29,528 nucleotides of DNA from a virus, in IMG/VR virus record IMGVR_UViG_3300045922_001167, positions 1 to 29,528 of that record. One strand, written 5' to 3'. The position numbers and the translations under genes are program-made. This document shows, in pieces, positions 23,319 to 29,528 of the stretch. Within the stretch, counting starts at the first letter, position 1. Each line of letters opens with the position of its first letter. Below the pieces are notes generated by a model. It made no database searches. It was given only the letters and a program-made list of their open reading frames with translations, and was not told the origin of the DNA.

Positions 23319-24296
23319 TTACCAGACAAGCTGCACTTTCTCTGTCGCATTGCTCTCTTGAGACGTTTTGTCATAAGCGCAGACCATAGCTGCATTTGAA
23401 TGCCCTGTGACTTTCATGATATCGGTGTCCTGAAATCCCTGTTGTTTGAGGTAGGTGACCGTAGAAGCTCTCAAAACATGAGGGGTTACCTTAAATGGGA
23501 CACCTGCGGCTTTTCCTGCCTTATCAAAAGTCTGAGCGAGCCTGGTCATCATGACAGGTTTTCCAGAACGAGTGATAAACACGAGGCCCGTTCTTTCTCC
23601 AATGAAGAGCTTTAGCCTATCCATGATGCTTTGAGGATAGGTGATCACCGTGGATTTTTTCGTTCCCTTGGTCTTAGATTGTTCAAATAGGATCTTTCGA
23701 CGATCCCAATCGATTTGACGGATTTGAAGAGATAAGACCTCATTTGCCCTTTTGCCGCCTTGGAGGATAAGTTTTGCAATCAAGCACTCTCTTGGACTGA
23801 TCTGTTCTAAAGCCTCTAAAAAGGCTATCCATTGCGCTTGAGACATTGCTAGAGTCTTTACCTTATCGTAGACGCGGAAAAAGGTTTTAGAATGGCCTTC
23901 TCTATTAGAAATCGCTCTTGCGATCATCCCTTGAGAGCGTCGATGGAGAAATCGGGTAAATGAAATATAGCAAGCAGCTCGAGATTGCCGACTGCATTCT
24001 GTCCATTCATCAACTAATTTGATCTGATCAATGATAGCTTCATGATTGACCAAAGCGAAGGCTTGAAGGCTTAAAAGAGGGGATAGAAGCCCCTTTTCAG
24101 CCAATCGACGTAATCCTGACTGGTAATTGATCCGAGTTCTTGGATTTAACGTAGCAAGCCACATCTCTGCCGCTTGCTGAACGGAAATCTGTTCTAGTTG
24201 CTGCCAAACCTTTTGAGATTGGTAGCTCTTTGCCTCTTCAAAGGTGTTAGCTACTTGTATCGATTGTGGATTTATAACCGTTGTCGTCAGTGACAT
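23319..24296 (-). CDS. Tyrosine recombinase of the chlamydial-plasmid pGP7/pGP8 type
   Basis: The 325-residue protein has all catalytic residues: Arg183 (LQGGKRANEVLSL), a Lys near 208-214, His273 and Arg276 (TPHVLRAS), His299 (VTGHSN) and Tyr308 (CAYDKTS). Stretches such as RQSRAACYISFTRFLHRRSQ, GLVFITRSGK and TDIMKVTGHS closely recall the integrases on chlamydial plasmids (pGP7-D/pGP8-D), compared from memory. GGAG lies seven bases before the ATG. Upstream is a 34-bp dyad over a TATAAT box, and a divergent RHH regulator. It marks the DNA as chlamydial and may act in plasmid resolution or integration. Confidence 0.9.
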   Translation of the reverse strand: MSLTTTVINPQSIQVANTFEEAKSYQSQKVWQQLEQISVQQAAEMWLATLNPRTRINYQSGLRRLAEKGLLSPLLSLQAFALVNHEAIIDQIKLVDEWTECSRQSRAACYISFTRFLHRRSQGMIARAISNREGHSKTFFRVYDKVKTLAMSQAQWIAFLEALEQISPRECLIAKLILQGGKRANEVLSLQIRQIDWDRRKILFEQSKTKGTKKSTVITYPQSIMDRLKLFIGERTGLVFITRSGKPVMMTRLAQTFDKAGKAAGVPFKVTPHVLRASTVTYLKQQGFQDTDIMKVTGHSNAAMVCAYDKTSQESNATEKVQLVW

Positions 24297-24307
24297 TTGA
24301 ATCTCCG

Positions 24308-24341
24308 TTTAATGTTTATAAATAGCATTATAAACATTAAA
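24308..24341. promoter_or_regulatory. 34-bp dyad operator over the integrase -10 box
   Basis: Two perfect 14-bp arms (TTTAATGTTTATAA and TTATAAACATTAAA) flank a 6-bp spacer. Read toward the integrase, the right arm and spacer form TATAAT, a consensus -10 box about 30 bp before the integrase ATG. A dimeric DNA-binding protein here, most simply the RHH protein encoded divergently at 24498, would control integrase expression. Confidence 0.6.
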
Positions 24342-24497
24342 AATGCACCTAAAAAATCTGGAAATTTACATGGAGATTTAGGATCTTTGACGTCAAGTTC
24401 TCTTGTCGATTTGCCCACCTTAGATCGTTCTAGCAATTTAACCGTTGACTGCTTATATTTTCTGCTGCTACAGATACAAATAAACAAAGGACACCCA

Positions 24498-24731
24498 ATG
24501 ACTCAAGCATCCATACAACAACCGCAAGTTGGCGACGAAAATCCAGAAGCACAAAATGGACTAATCGCCAAAAGCAATAAAAAAGTGAAAGTGACAGCTT
24601 ATCTAACAGAACAAGTAGAGCAAGCTCTAACAGAACTTTATATCGCTCGTTATCGAAATGACAGAAAAGTAGATCGTTCGGTCATCATCAGCGAAGCTAT
24701 CCTGGCGATGTATGAAAAAGAGCACCCTTAA
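24498..24731 (+). CDS. Ribbon-helix-helix DNA-binding protein
   Basis: This 77-residue protein has a disordered start (MTQASIQQPQVGDENPEAQN), then a ribbon-helix-helix pattern: KVKVTAYLTEQVEQAL (beta strand and helix 1) and DRSVIISEAILAMYEK (turn and helix 2). ATG 24498 is chosen for its AAAGGA site six bases upstream; the longer open frame to 24297 has none. It is divergent from the integrase with the 34-bp dyad between them, so it is likely its repressor or a plasmid-type regulator. The stop overlaps the terminase end by four bases. Confidence 0.7.
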   Translation: MTQASIQQPQVGDENPEAQNGLIAKSNKKVKVTAYLTEQVEQALTELYIARYRNDRKVDRSVIISEAILAMYEKEHP

Positions 24732-26077
24732 AGGGTAGTCAGGGCACTCAAGTCATAGGTTGCATCGGTAAGCATCAAAAATGCACCGCTTAAAGCGTCA
24801 ACAATGTCGTCATGGCTGCCTTCAGGGAAGTTTTCTACTTCTCGAAGGAAAGCCTCATTCCATGGTGCCTGGAGAATTTTAATATTCCCCGCCTCGGCCT
24901 GTGAAGAAACAGGGAGAGCCCTAGTCACCTTATCCTGGGTTGCTTTGAAGGTTTTTACATTATAGCCTTGAAGCATACGCACAAGATAATCGACCTCACT
25001 GACTCCAGCTTGGCCAGGGTCTTGCTCCACACCGATTCTGACGGCCACGCCGTCTTGACTTGCTGTGTTTTTAATAGCTCCTTGGACACCCAATGGGCTC
25101 TGCTGAATTCTGACCATATCCGTGACATACAGGATGTTGTTTTTGTCCTTTTCTAGTCGCAGTCCCACAGTATAATCCGGATCGTTGTTCTCTGTTTTTT
25201 TCGTAGCCGCCCGGTCCCAATATCGAACAGCCTTTGTGCCTCCCTTGGGAATGGCTTTGACAGTTTCAAAAAAGCATCTTTGGAAGAACATCCCAGCTGT
25301 GGGTCGCACATTCCAATTTCCCATCAGAAGCTGCTCTCTCTCAAATCTAGGCAACGCCTTCAGGTTGGCTAGATAACCAGGATCTTTTTCGAGCAGAATT
25401 TTATTATCATGGATATTCGCTGCAATAAAAGAGACGCTTTTTGGCAAACAATGAGGGTCTTTCTCAAGCAACTCCTCTCGGCTAGAGCTCCAAATCGTCT
25501 CATCATTTTGAATGAAAAACCAACGAACTTTTCCACTGCGAGAGGGGATAGGGTATCCTGTACTTTCGTCGAGCCACCATGAGATAAACCTTCTTACCCA
25601 AGAATCTGGGTCAGGGTTAGTCGTTGCTCGAATATAAGGCTTCACCCCACAAGTGGATCGATTCCTTGAGAGCATATAGACAAATTGGGCCCATGAAAAG
25701 TGCGTAAGTTCATCAAACCCTATGAGAGGGATTTGCGATCCCTGCCAGTCAAAGCGTGTTTTGTCATGTTCGAGGTGAGCAAATTTTACTCGACCCTTTC
25801 CTTCAAAATCCCATTCGAGCGTTGACTCCTTTGGAACGCCATCGGCATGCGGGAAAATTTCACAGCTTGTATCCCATAGTCCACCGGGGTTTCTTACCTG
25901 TGTGCTATTTCTGCGGAAAACAACAGCAGAGAATCCGGGAATTTTTCTATGGCGCAAACATTCCGTTAGAAGAGCCCAGCTTTTTCCTCCTCCTGCAGCG
26001 CCACCATAAATCACGATATCTGCTTTATTAATTAGAAAAGATTCCTGAGGTCCTGGCTGAGGTGTAATTTTAGGCAT
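24728..26077 (-). CDS. Terminase large subunit
   Basis: The 449-residue protein has the ATPase motifs Walker A GGAAGGGKS (25-33) and Walker B IPLIGFDELTHF (Asp122-Glu123). The nuclease domain has RYWDRAATKK, IGVEQDPGQAGV and HDDIVDALSGAF, giving the three acidic metal ligands. It cuts and packs phage DNA into the head through the portal. ATG 26077 has a strong GGAGG seven bases before, so I prefer it to the longer frame from 26110. It overlaps the small terminase gene by 8 bp. Confidence 0.92.
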   Translation of the reverse strand: MPKITPQPGPQESFLINKADIVIYGGAAGGGKSWALLTECLRHRKIPGFSAVVFRRNSTQVRNPGGLWDTSCEIFPHADGVPKESTLEWDFEGKGRVKFAHLEHDKTRFDWQGSQIPLIGFDELTHFSWAQFVYMLSRNRSTCGVKPYIRATTNPDPDSWVRRFISWWLDESTGYPIPSRSGKVRWFFIQNDETIWSSSREELLEKDPHCLPKSVSFIAANIHDNKILLEKDPGYLANLKALPRFEREQLLMGNWNVRPTAGMFFQRCFFETVKAIPKGGTKAVRYWDRAATKKTENNDPDYTVGLRLEKDKNNILYVTDMVRIQQSPLGVQGAIKNTASQDGVAVRIGVEQDPGQAGVSEVDYLVRMLQGYNVKTFKATQDKVTRALPVSSQAEAGNIKILQAPWNEAFLREVENFPEGSHDDIVDALSGAFLMLTDATYDLSALTTL

Positions 26078-26546
26078 TTGGATCCTCCACTTTCTCACCT
26101 GTGTAATCATCCCTTCCGTTGTCTGGGATGTAAATTTGAACTGGATCTTGGTCTTTGACGATGGTTTCAGTCACGATCGTCTCCCTTTGACCAAGCCATA
26201 TTTTGCCCAGCCAGATGGCCATTGTGGCACTTCGCTGAGCTTGCTGAAATTGATAGCGGCGGAGGGACAGTTTATGCAGCCCATTACACCTTTTTCTTAG
26301 CTCCGCAAAACCCATACCAAAAGCCTCCCTTAATCGACGGTCTAAAGTGTCCGTACTGACCCTAAAAGCGCCTGCCACTTCCTCAGCTGTTGCTTGCAGC
26401 TCGATCCAATAAAGCACCTGATCCAAGTTAATTTCTTTCTCTGGAACCGTTCCATTCCATTGAGAGGGCGGGGAATTCGGATCCGTAGGTGCCTTTGTTT
26501 TGATCTTCGGCCTCCCGCTGGGCCTGCCTGTTGGTTTTCTAGGCAT
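26070..26546 (-). CDS. Terminase small subunit-like protein
   Basis: This 158-residue protein has a basic Pro/Arg/Lys-rich start (MPRKPTGRPSGRPKIKTKAP), like other small terminases. A helix-turn-helix follows at about 45-80 (QATAEEVAGAFRVSTDTLDR), and then helix with RRYQFQQAQRSATMAIWLGK. It binds the packaging site and recruits the large subunit. ATG 26546 with GGAG is used; it lies inside the last codons of the methyltransferase gene. Confidence 0.8.
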   Translation of the reverse strand: MPRKPTGRPSGRPKIKTKAPTDPNSPPSQWNGTVPEKEINLDQVLYWIELQATAEEVAGAFRVSTDTLDRRLREAFGMGFAELRKRCNGLHKLSLRRYQFQQAQRSATMAIWLGKIWLGQRETIVTETIVKDQDPVQIYIPDNGRDDYTGEKVEDPNA

Positions 26547-27855
26547 AGACTTCTCCATTCAGCTTGATCTCGCAAGGCTCGTTACGCTGAAGCTTGTACT
26601 TGCGATACCGATCCACAATGACATCGCAATACTTTGGATCTAGCTCACACCCAAAGCACCGGCGATTCAGCTGTTCTGCGGCAATTAGTGTTGACCCTGA
26701 ACCAAGGAAGAAGTCGAAGACGAGGTCGTTCTTTTTAGAGCTGTTATTGATTAGGTATCCAATCAATGGGATTGGCTTCATGGTTGGGTGCTCTGCATTC
26801 CGTTGGGGCCGGTCAAACTTGAGGAGGGTGGTTTGCTTACGGTTGCTATACCAGCGATGCTTCTCTCCCTCTTTCCATCCATAGAGCACTGGGTCATGAT
26901 CTGTGTACTCTTTGCCACCGAAAAGCACGGGCTCATGCTGCCATTGGTAATCTTGCCTTCCGAGCACAAAAGAATTCTTCAACCAGATGAGGCATTGAGT
27001 CATTTTCAAATTGGCCTCGCGGAAAAATCGTCTAAACTTTTCCCCTTCTGAGTCAGCGTGAAAAACATAGATTCCCGCTCCCTCTTTCATGAAGATGAAC
27101 GCATTCACATAGAAGTCCCTTAAAAGAGCTTCAAAGTCTTCGCTCGATAGGTTGTCGTTTTTGATAGTGAGCTGATCTTTCGTTCCTCCTTTATAAGCAA
27201 CGTTATAGGGAGGATCCGTAATGACAAGGTCAATTAGCTCTGAATCCAGGACTTTTTCAATGTCTCCGTGCAGGGTAGCCGAGCCGCAAATCAAGCGATG
27301 GCGTCCCAGCTGATAAATATCCCCTGGTTTTGTCTTCGGTTCATCAGGGACTTCCTCCTCGTATCCATCATCGATCGCCTCAATGTTTTCGGGATCTGGC
27401 ACTTCAAGTTCGTCTTCCGTAAACCCCCAAGCGAACAGGTCTTTGACCTCCCATTCATTGGCCAAGCGGTCCCAATCCCATTCACCTGTGTTTTTATTGC
27501 TTCGGATGAGGTATTCTTCAGCCTCTTTTGGCTCTAATTGACGGTTGGGAACTCTCACCTCGATCTCTTCTTTTCCACGCCCTAGAGCTTTCAGAGCTCT
27601 TATCCTCATGTGTCCAGCAAGAATGGTATTGTCCAAGTTCACCACAACGGTTTCTACATAGTTAAAGCTCTTAATCGAGTCTTTAAGCTTTTCCATTTGT
27701 TCCTTGGTTATCTTTCGCGGATTTTTATCGTGCTCCTTCAAATCCTTGATTTTTCGCATTTCCGTATGCCAGACTAGCTCCACAAGAATTTCAGCTGCTG
27801 GTTCAACGTCTTCTTCTATGGAGGGGGCAGGCGGTTGCTTTTTACTCTTAGCCAT
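26539..27855 (-). CDS. ParB-like domain fused to N6-adenine DNA methyltransferase
   Basis: The 438-residue protein has an N-terminal ParB/sulfiredoxin-like domain (about 35-120: KEHDKNPRKI, NTILAGHMRIRALKALGRG). A C-terminal beta-class DNA methyltransferase follows, with DPPY (214-217) for catalysis and, later, VFDFFLGSGSTLIAAEQL for SAM binding. Such fusions are common near terminases and modify phage or host DNA, probably against restriction. ATG 27855 with GAGAG is used; the frame extends to a TTG at 27903. The recognition sequence is unknown. Confidence 0.88.
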   Translation of the reverse strand: MAKSKKQPPAPSIEEDVEPAAEILVELVWHTEMRKIKDLKEHDKNPRKITKEQMEKLKDSIKSFNYVETVVVNLDNTILAGHMRIRALKALGRGKEEIEVRVPNRQLEPKEAEEYLIRSNKNTGEWDWDRLANEWEVKDLFAWGFTEDELEVPDPENIEAIDDGYEEEVPDEPKTKPGDIYQLGRHRLICGSATLHGDIEKVLDSELIDLVITDPPYNVAYKGGTKDQLTIKNDNLSSEDFEALLRDFYVNAFIFMKEGAGIYVFHADSEGEKFRRFFREANLKMTQCLIWLKNSFVLGRQDYQWQHEPVLFGGKEYTDHDPVLYGWKEGEKHRWYSNRKQTTLLKFDRPQRNAEHPTMKPIPLIGYLINNSSKKNDLVFDFFLGSGSTLIAAEQLNRRCFGCELDPKYCDVIVDRYRKYKLQRNEPCEIKLNGEVYA

Positions 27856-28014
27856 TTTGTCTCTCTGGTTAAATTTTTTTCGCCCAAACAGCTTGTAGAC
27901 CAATTTCTTGCTAAAAGTTGGGCAAGAATTAGTAGCGTGCTTGGTGTTTGAGTATTAAGAGAGTAATTGGGGAGTAGAGGCTGAGGGTCGTTGAGTAGAA
28001 GCCAATTGGCTTAA
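27856..28014. promoter_or_regulatory. Intergenic gap with four GAGTA boxes in helical phase
   Basis: GAGTA occurs on the plus strand at 27950, 27961, 27972 and 27993, spaced 11, 11 and 21 bp, that is one or two helical turns. The first is part of gagtattaa, the same nonamer as in the gap at 187-353. A variant of the 16-bp repeat of that gap (gggtcgttgagta) lies at 27985-27997. The region is upstream of the methyltransferase-terminase genes on the minus strand and may be their promoter/activator site. Confidence 0.45.
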
Positions 28015-28359
28015 TTAAACTTTGCTTACAATTTCGATGGTAATAGGATAGAGCTCCTCAACCATCTTCCGCTTTGTTTGACTTAGGGCTGTATCCTTGC
28101 CCTTTGTATCCACGAAGCTAATTTCTCCATTGGCATAAAAAACCTGAAAATCGCAGACGTAGCGGACTTTCCCTGGCAAATCAAAAGGAATTTGTCTGAG
28201 GAAAAAGAGCACTTCTCCCGTCTTTTGTAAGAGCTGCAGCCTATCGTAGTAGCTTCGCTCCAATTTCGATGGAAACTTCTTCCCATCTCTTTCACAAGGG
28301 ATCGCGCCGAATTTATGCCTTCGCTGCCTCCCCATATTCTTCTTAAATATGATAGCCAT
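28015..28359 (-). CDS. DUF1064 phage nuclease (PD-(D/E)XK-like)
   Basis: The 114-residue protein has the DUF1064 pattern: HKFGAIPCERDGKKFPSKLE (Glu of the motif in SKLERSYYDRL), RYVCDFQVFY (Asp) and ISFVDTKGKDTALSQTKRKM (D-x-K). The fold resembles RusA/endonuclease-type resolvases; such genes are frequent in phage recombination modules. The start is not certain: ATG 28359 follows AGAAGGAG closely, ATG 28335 and a GTG at 28401 are alternatives. Confidence 0.75.
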   Translation of the reverse strand: MAIIFKKNMGRQRRHKFGAIPCERDGKKFPSKLERSYYDRLQLLQKTGEVLFFLRQIPFDLPGKVRYVCDFQVFYANGEISFVDTKGKDTALSQTKRKMVEELYPITIEIVSKV

Positions 28360-28454
28360 AACTCCTTCTCGATAAGTTGATTTTTGGACATTTGAACTCA
28401 CAAAAAAATCTTTTCTTTTTACACTCTACCATTCATATATACTGTATAAGACAC

Positions 28455-28471
28455 CATCTTGCAACAAGATG
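28455..28471 (+). other. Short perfect hairpin in the leader of the next gene
   Basis: CATCTTG and CAAGATG pair with a three-base loop. The hairpin lies just before the AGGAG ribosome site of the gene at 28492 and could be an operator or control its translation. Confidence 0.35.
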
Positions 28472-28491
28472 CATAGGAGACAAAAAGTTAA

Positions 28492-28866
28492 ATGCACATC
28501 TGCACTTTTCCCCATGACCAATTTGATGTTCATTTACAACCACAACGATTGAATATTATTTTAGCTCAAGAGGGAAATCTTTATTTACCTGAAGCTTCAA
28601 CAGAATCGATCTGGCTTCAGATTCTATTTACTGAGAAAGGATCTTTTACTATCTTCAGCAAAGAAAAAGAGATATGCCTAGGCAATTTTCACGGGCCTTC
28701 AGTAACGACCAACCCAGATAAATCAGTTCATACAAGACCCGGCGAGCCCATGTTTGATACCCAGCCTCAATTCATTTACGTCCCAGAAAAAAAGTTCTGG
28801 TATTGTTTGACTCAAGGGTGTTTAATTTTCCCAGAAGAAATGGCTGAAGTGAGCAATAGGGGGTGA
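28492..28866 (+). CDS. Unknown protein, 124 residues
   Basis: This soluble, beta-rich protein has no signal or membrane segment. It begins HICTFPHDQFDVHLQPQRLN and has an aromatic, Pro-rich middle. No family is recognised. AGGAG lies 12 bases before the ATG, somewhat far, and a hairpin precedes it. The next gene starts 3 bp after its stop, so the two are probably one transcript. Confidence 0.55.
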   Translation: MHICTFPHDQFDVHLQPQRLNIILAQEGNLYLPEASTESIWLQILFTEKGSFTIFSKEKEICLGNFHGPSVTTNPDKSVHTRPGEPMFDTQPQFIYVPEKKFWYCLTQGCLIFPEEMAEVSNRG

Positions 28867-28868
28867 GT

Positions 28869-29135
28869 ATGCAATCAGAAACTTGGGGTTATAGCTTTGA
28901 TGAGAAACCTCCTGAAGTAGGCGAGTACTTTCATTTCAAACTCAAGAGATGCCCGGACCCGAAGGGTGCCTTTTCTTGTTGCGGAGTCGGGAAAATGGGA
29001 AAAGAGGGGATTAAAGTGATTAGTCCGGTCACTTGTGTTGACCTTCAACCAGATGACGAAATCGATCAGTGGAGAAGCTGTCCAATCACCGATGAACTAT
29101 GGGAACAAGCCTCTTCCGCGTCTCTTCCTGTATAA
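28869..29135 (+). CDS. Unknown small protein, 88 residues
   Basis: The ATG at 28869 follows GGGGTGAGT, overlapping the end of the preceding gene. The protein has four Cys, including a CC pair (KGAFSCCGVGKMG), and ends in a tryptophan/acidic part (DDEIDQWRSCPITDELWEQA). It may bind a metal or be disulfide-linked, but no family is recognised. Confidence 0.5.
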   Translation: MQSETWGYSFDEKPPEVGEYFHFKLKRCPDPKGAFSCCGVGKMGKEGIKVISPVTCVDLQPDDEIDQWRSCPITDELWEQASSASLPV

Positions 29136-29243
29136 ATTCCGTCCCAATTCAAAATCGACCTCAAGAAACAGGGCTAGAATCGTCTATCGATAATAGGGTA
29201 GTGGTTATAGTCGTTTTCTATGAATAAAGCGAAAGGATGGGTC

Positions 29244-29528
29244 TTATGACGTCTTTTTCGATTTTTCCTGAACCTCTTGCTCTCTCTTGTTCCAAAGATA
29301 GAGAACATAGGCAAAAAATGGGTTAACACCAGCCCACATGAGCAGATTTTTAACCCACTCCGGTCTAATTTGTGAATTTCCCGTAAAGATCGATACTCCT
29401 TCCATCAAAATAGCAAAACCAAAATAGACAGTCGAAAATACCCACATGAATTTAAAAATGTTGCGTAGGTTTGGGATAACAGACATATTGTCAAATACCT
29501 GATCAAGAAAAGGAGGCTTTTTGTCCAT
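29244..29528 (-). CDS. Small two-helix membrane protein, unknown
   Basis: The 94 residues start with an ATG at the very last base of the window, so an upstream extension cannot be excluded. Two membrane helices are visible (FMWVFSTVYFGFAILMEG and LLMWAGVNPFFAYVLYLW), with a charged C-terminus (EQEVQEKSKK). The shape would fit a holin or an accessory membrane protein, but no family is recognised. Confidence 0.5.
   Translation of the reverse strand: MDKKPPFLDQVFDNMSVIPNLRNIFKFMWVFSTVYFGFAILMEGVSIFTGNSQIRPEWVKNLLMWAGVNPFFAYVLYLWNKREQEVQEKSKKTS

Noticed and set aside
24297-24497. N-terminal extension of the RHH protein
   Set aside because: The added 67 residues cross the operator dyad and lack a ribosome site; ATG 24498 has AAAGGA and a normal RHH length.
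28430-28450. LexA-like SOS box (tatatactgtata) before the gene at 28492
   Set aside because: The sequence lacks the CTGT-N8-ACAG symmetry; it is more simply AT-rich promoter DNA without a clear -35 box.
1-29528. tRNA, rRNA or transposase genes
   Set aside because: No cloverleaf, rRNA segment or transposase motif was noticed on either strand.

Overview
This 29.5 kb window is best read as the structural half of a contractile-tailed (myovirus-type) phage or phage-derived element in a member of the Chlamydiota. The chlamydial assignment rests mainly on the tyrosine recombinase at 23319-24296. Its sequence closely recalls the pGP7/pGP8 integrases of chlamydial plasmids (motifs such as LQGGKR.NEVLSL, F.TRSGK, TPHVLRA, DIMKVTGH and AYDK). 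SulP, ankyrin and small-membrane-protein neighbours are compatible with this. All calls come from reading the sequence; no database search was run.

Left block (1-15644, all on the minus strand). This is one tightly packed virion operon, with most neighbours joined by ATGA, TAATG or similar stop-start overlaps. In transcription order it holds: portal (DUF1073-like); MuF head-morphogenesis protein with an intein; prohead protease (DUF2213) with a C-terminal scaffold and a likely nested scaffold start; capsid cement/decoration protein; major capsid protein (DUF2184-like); a small unknown protein; DUF4054 connector; two neck proteins; a Cse60-like small protein; tail terminator; tail sheath (DUF3383); tail tube (DUF3277); a tail-assembly chaperone pair with a T7 slippery site for -1 frameshifting; a short tape measure; Dit-like protein; baseplate plug; hub; Gp138-like spike; and the start of a gp25/W baseplate wedge protein at the window edge.

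Middle block (about 15.7-23.3 kb, both strands). These genes look like host or cargo genes: a SulP anion transporter, an AAA ATPase/DUF234 protein with a PD-(D/E)XK-like C-terminus, a tiny membrane protein, a secreted protein, an ankyrin-repeat protein and a tandem pair of paralogous membrane proteins around a small membrane protein. A three-copy hairpin repeat and a 22-bp perfect palindrome lie between them.

Right block (23.3 kb to end). It holds the chlamydial-plasmid-type integrase, a divergent ribbon-helix-helix regulator with a 34-bp operator-like dyad, large and small terminase, a ParB-like/N6-adenine methyltransferase fusion, a DUF1064 nuclease and three unknown small genes. Terminase and portal, normally neighbours, are therefore split by about 8 kb of cargo and an integrase. 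This would fit a circular phage-plasmid, a rearranged prophage, or a prophage with inserted host DNA.

The most striking finding is in the MuF gene. It carries a complete intein (12388-13374) with all splicing motifs and no homing-endonuclease domain in its own frame. The opposite strand of the same DNA encodes a 299-residue protein with two helix-turn-helix-like segments and a Vsr-like (EDxHD-type) nuclease, contained within the intein limits and codon-for-codon in register with it. This looks like an intein whose homing nuclease is encoded antisense to the protein it disrupts. Other notable points are a domain shared by the cement protein and the tail sheath, the frameshift signal, the nested scaffold start, and phased short repeats in the few intergenic gaps of the phage operon.
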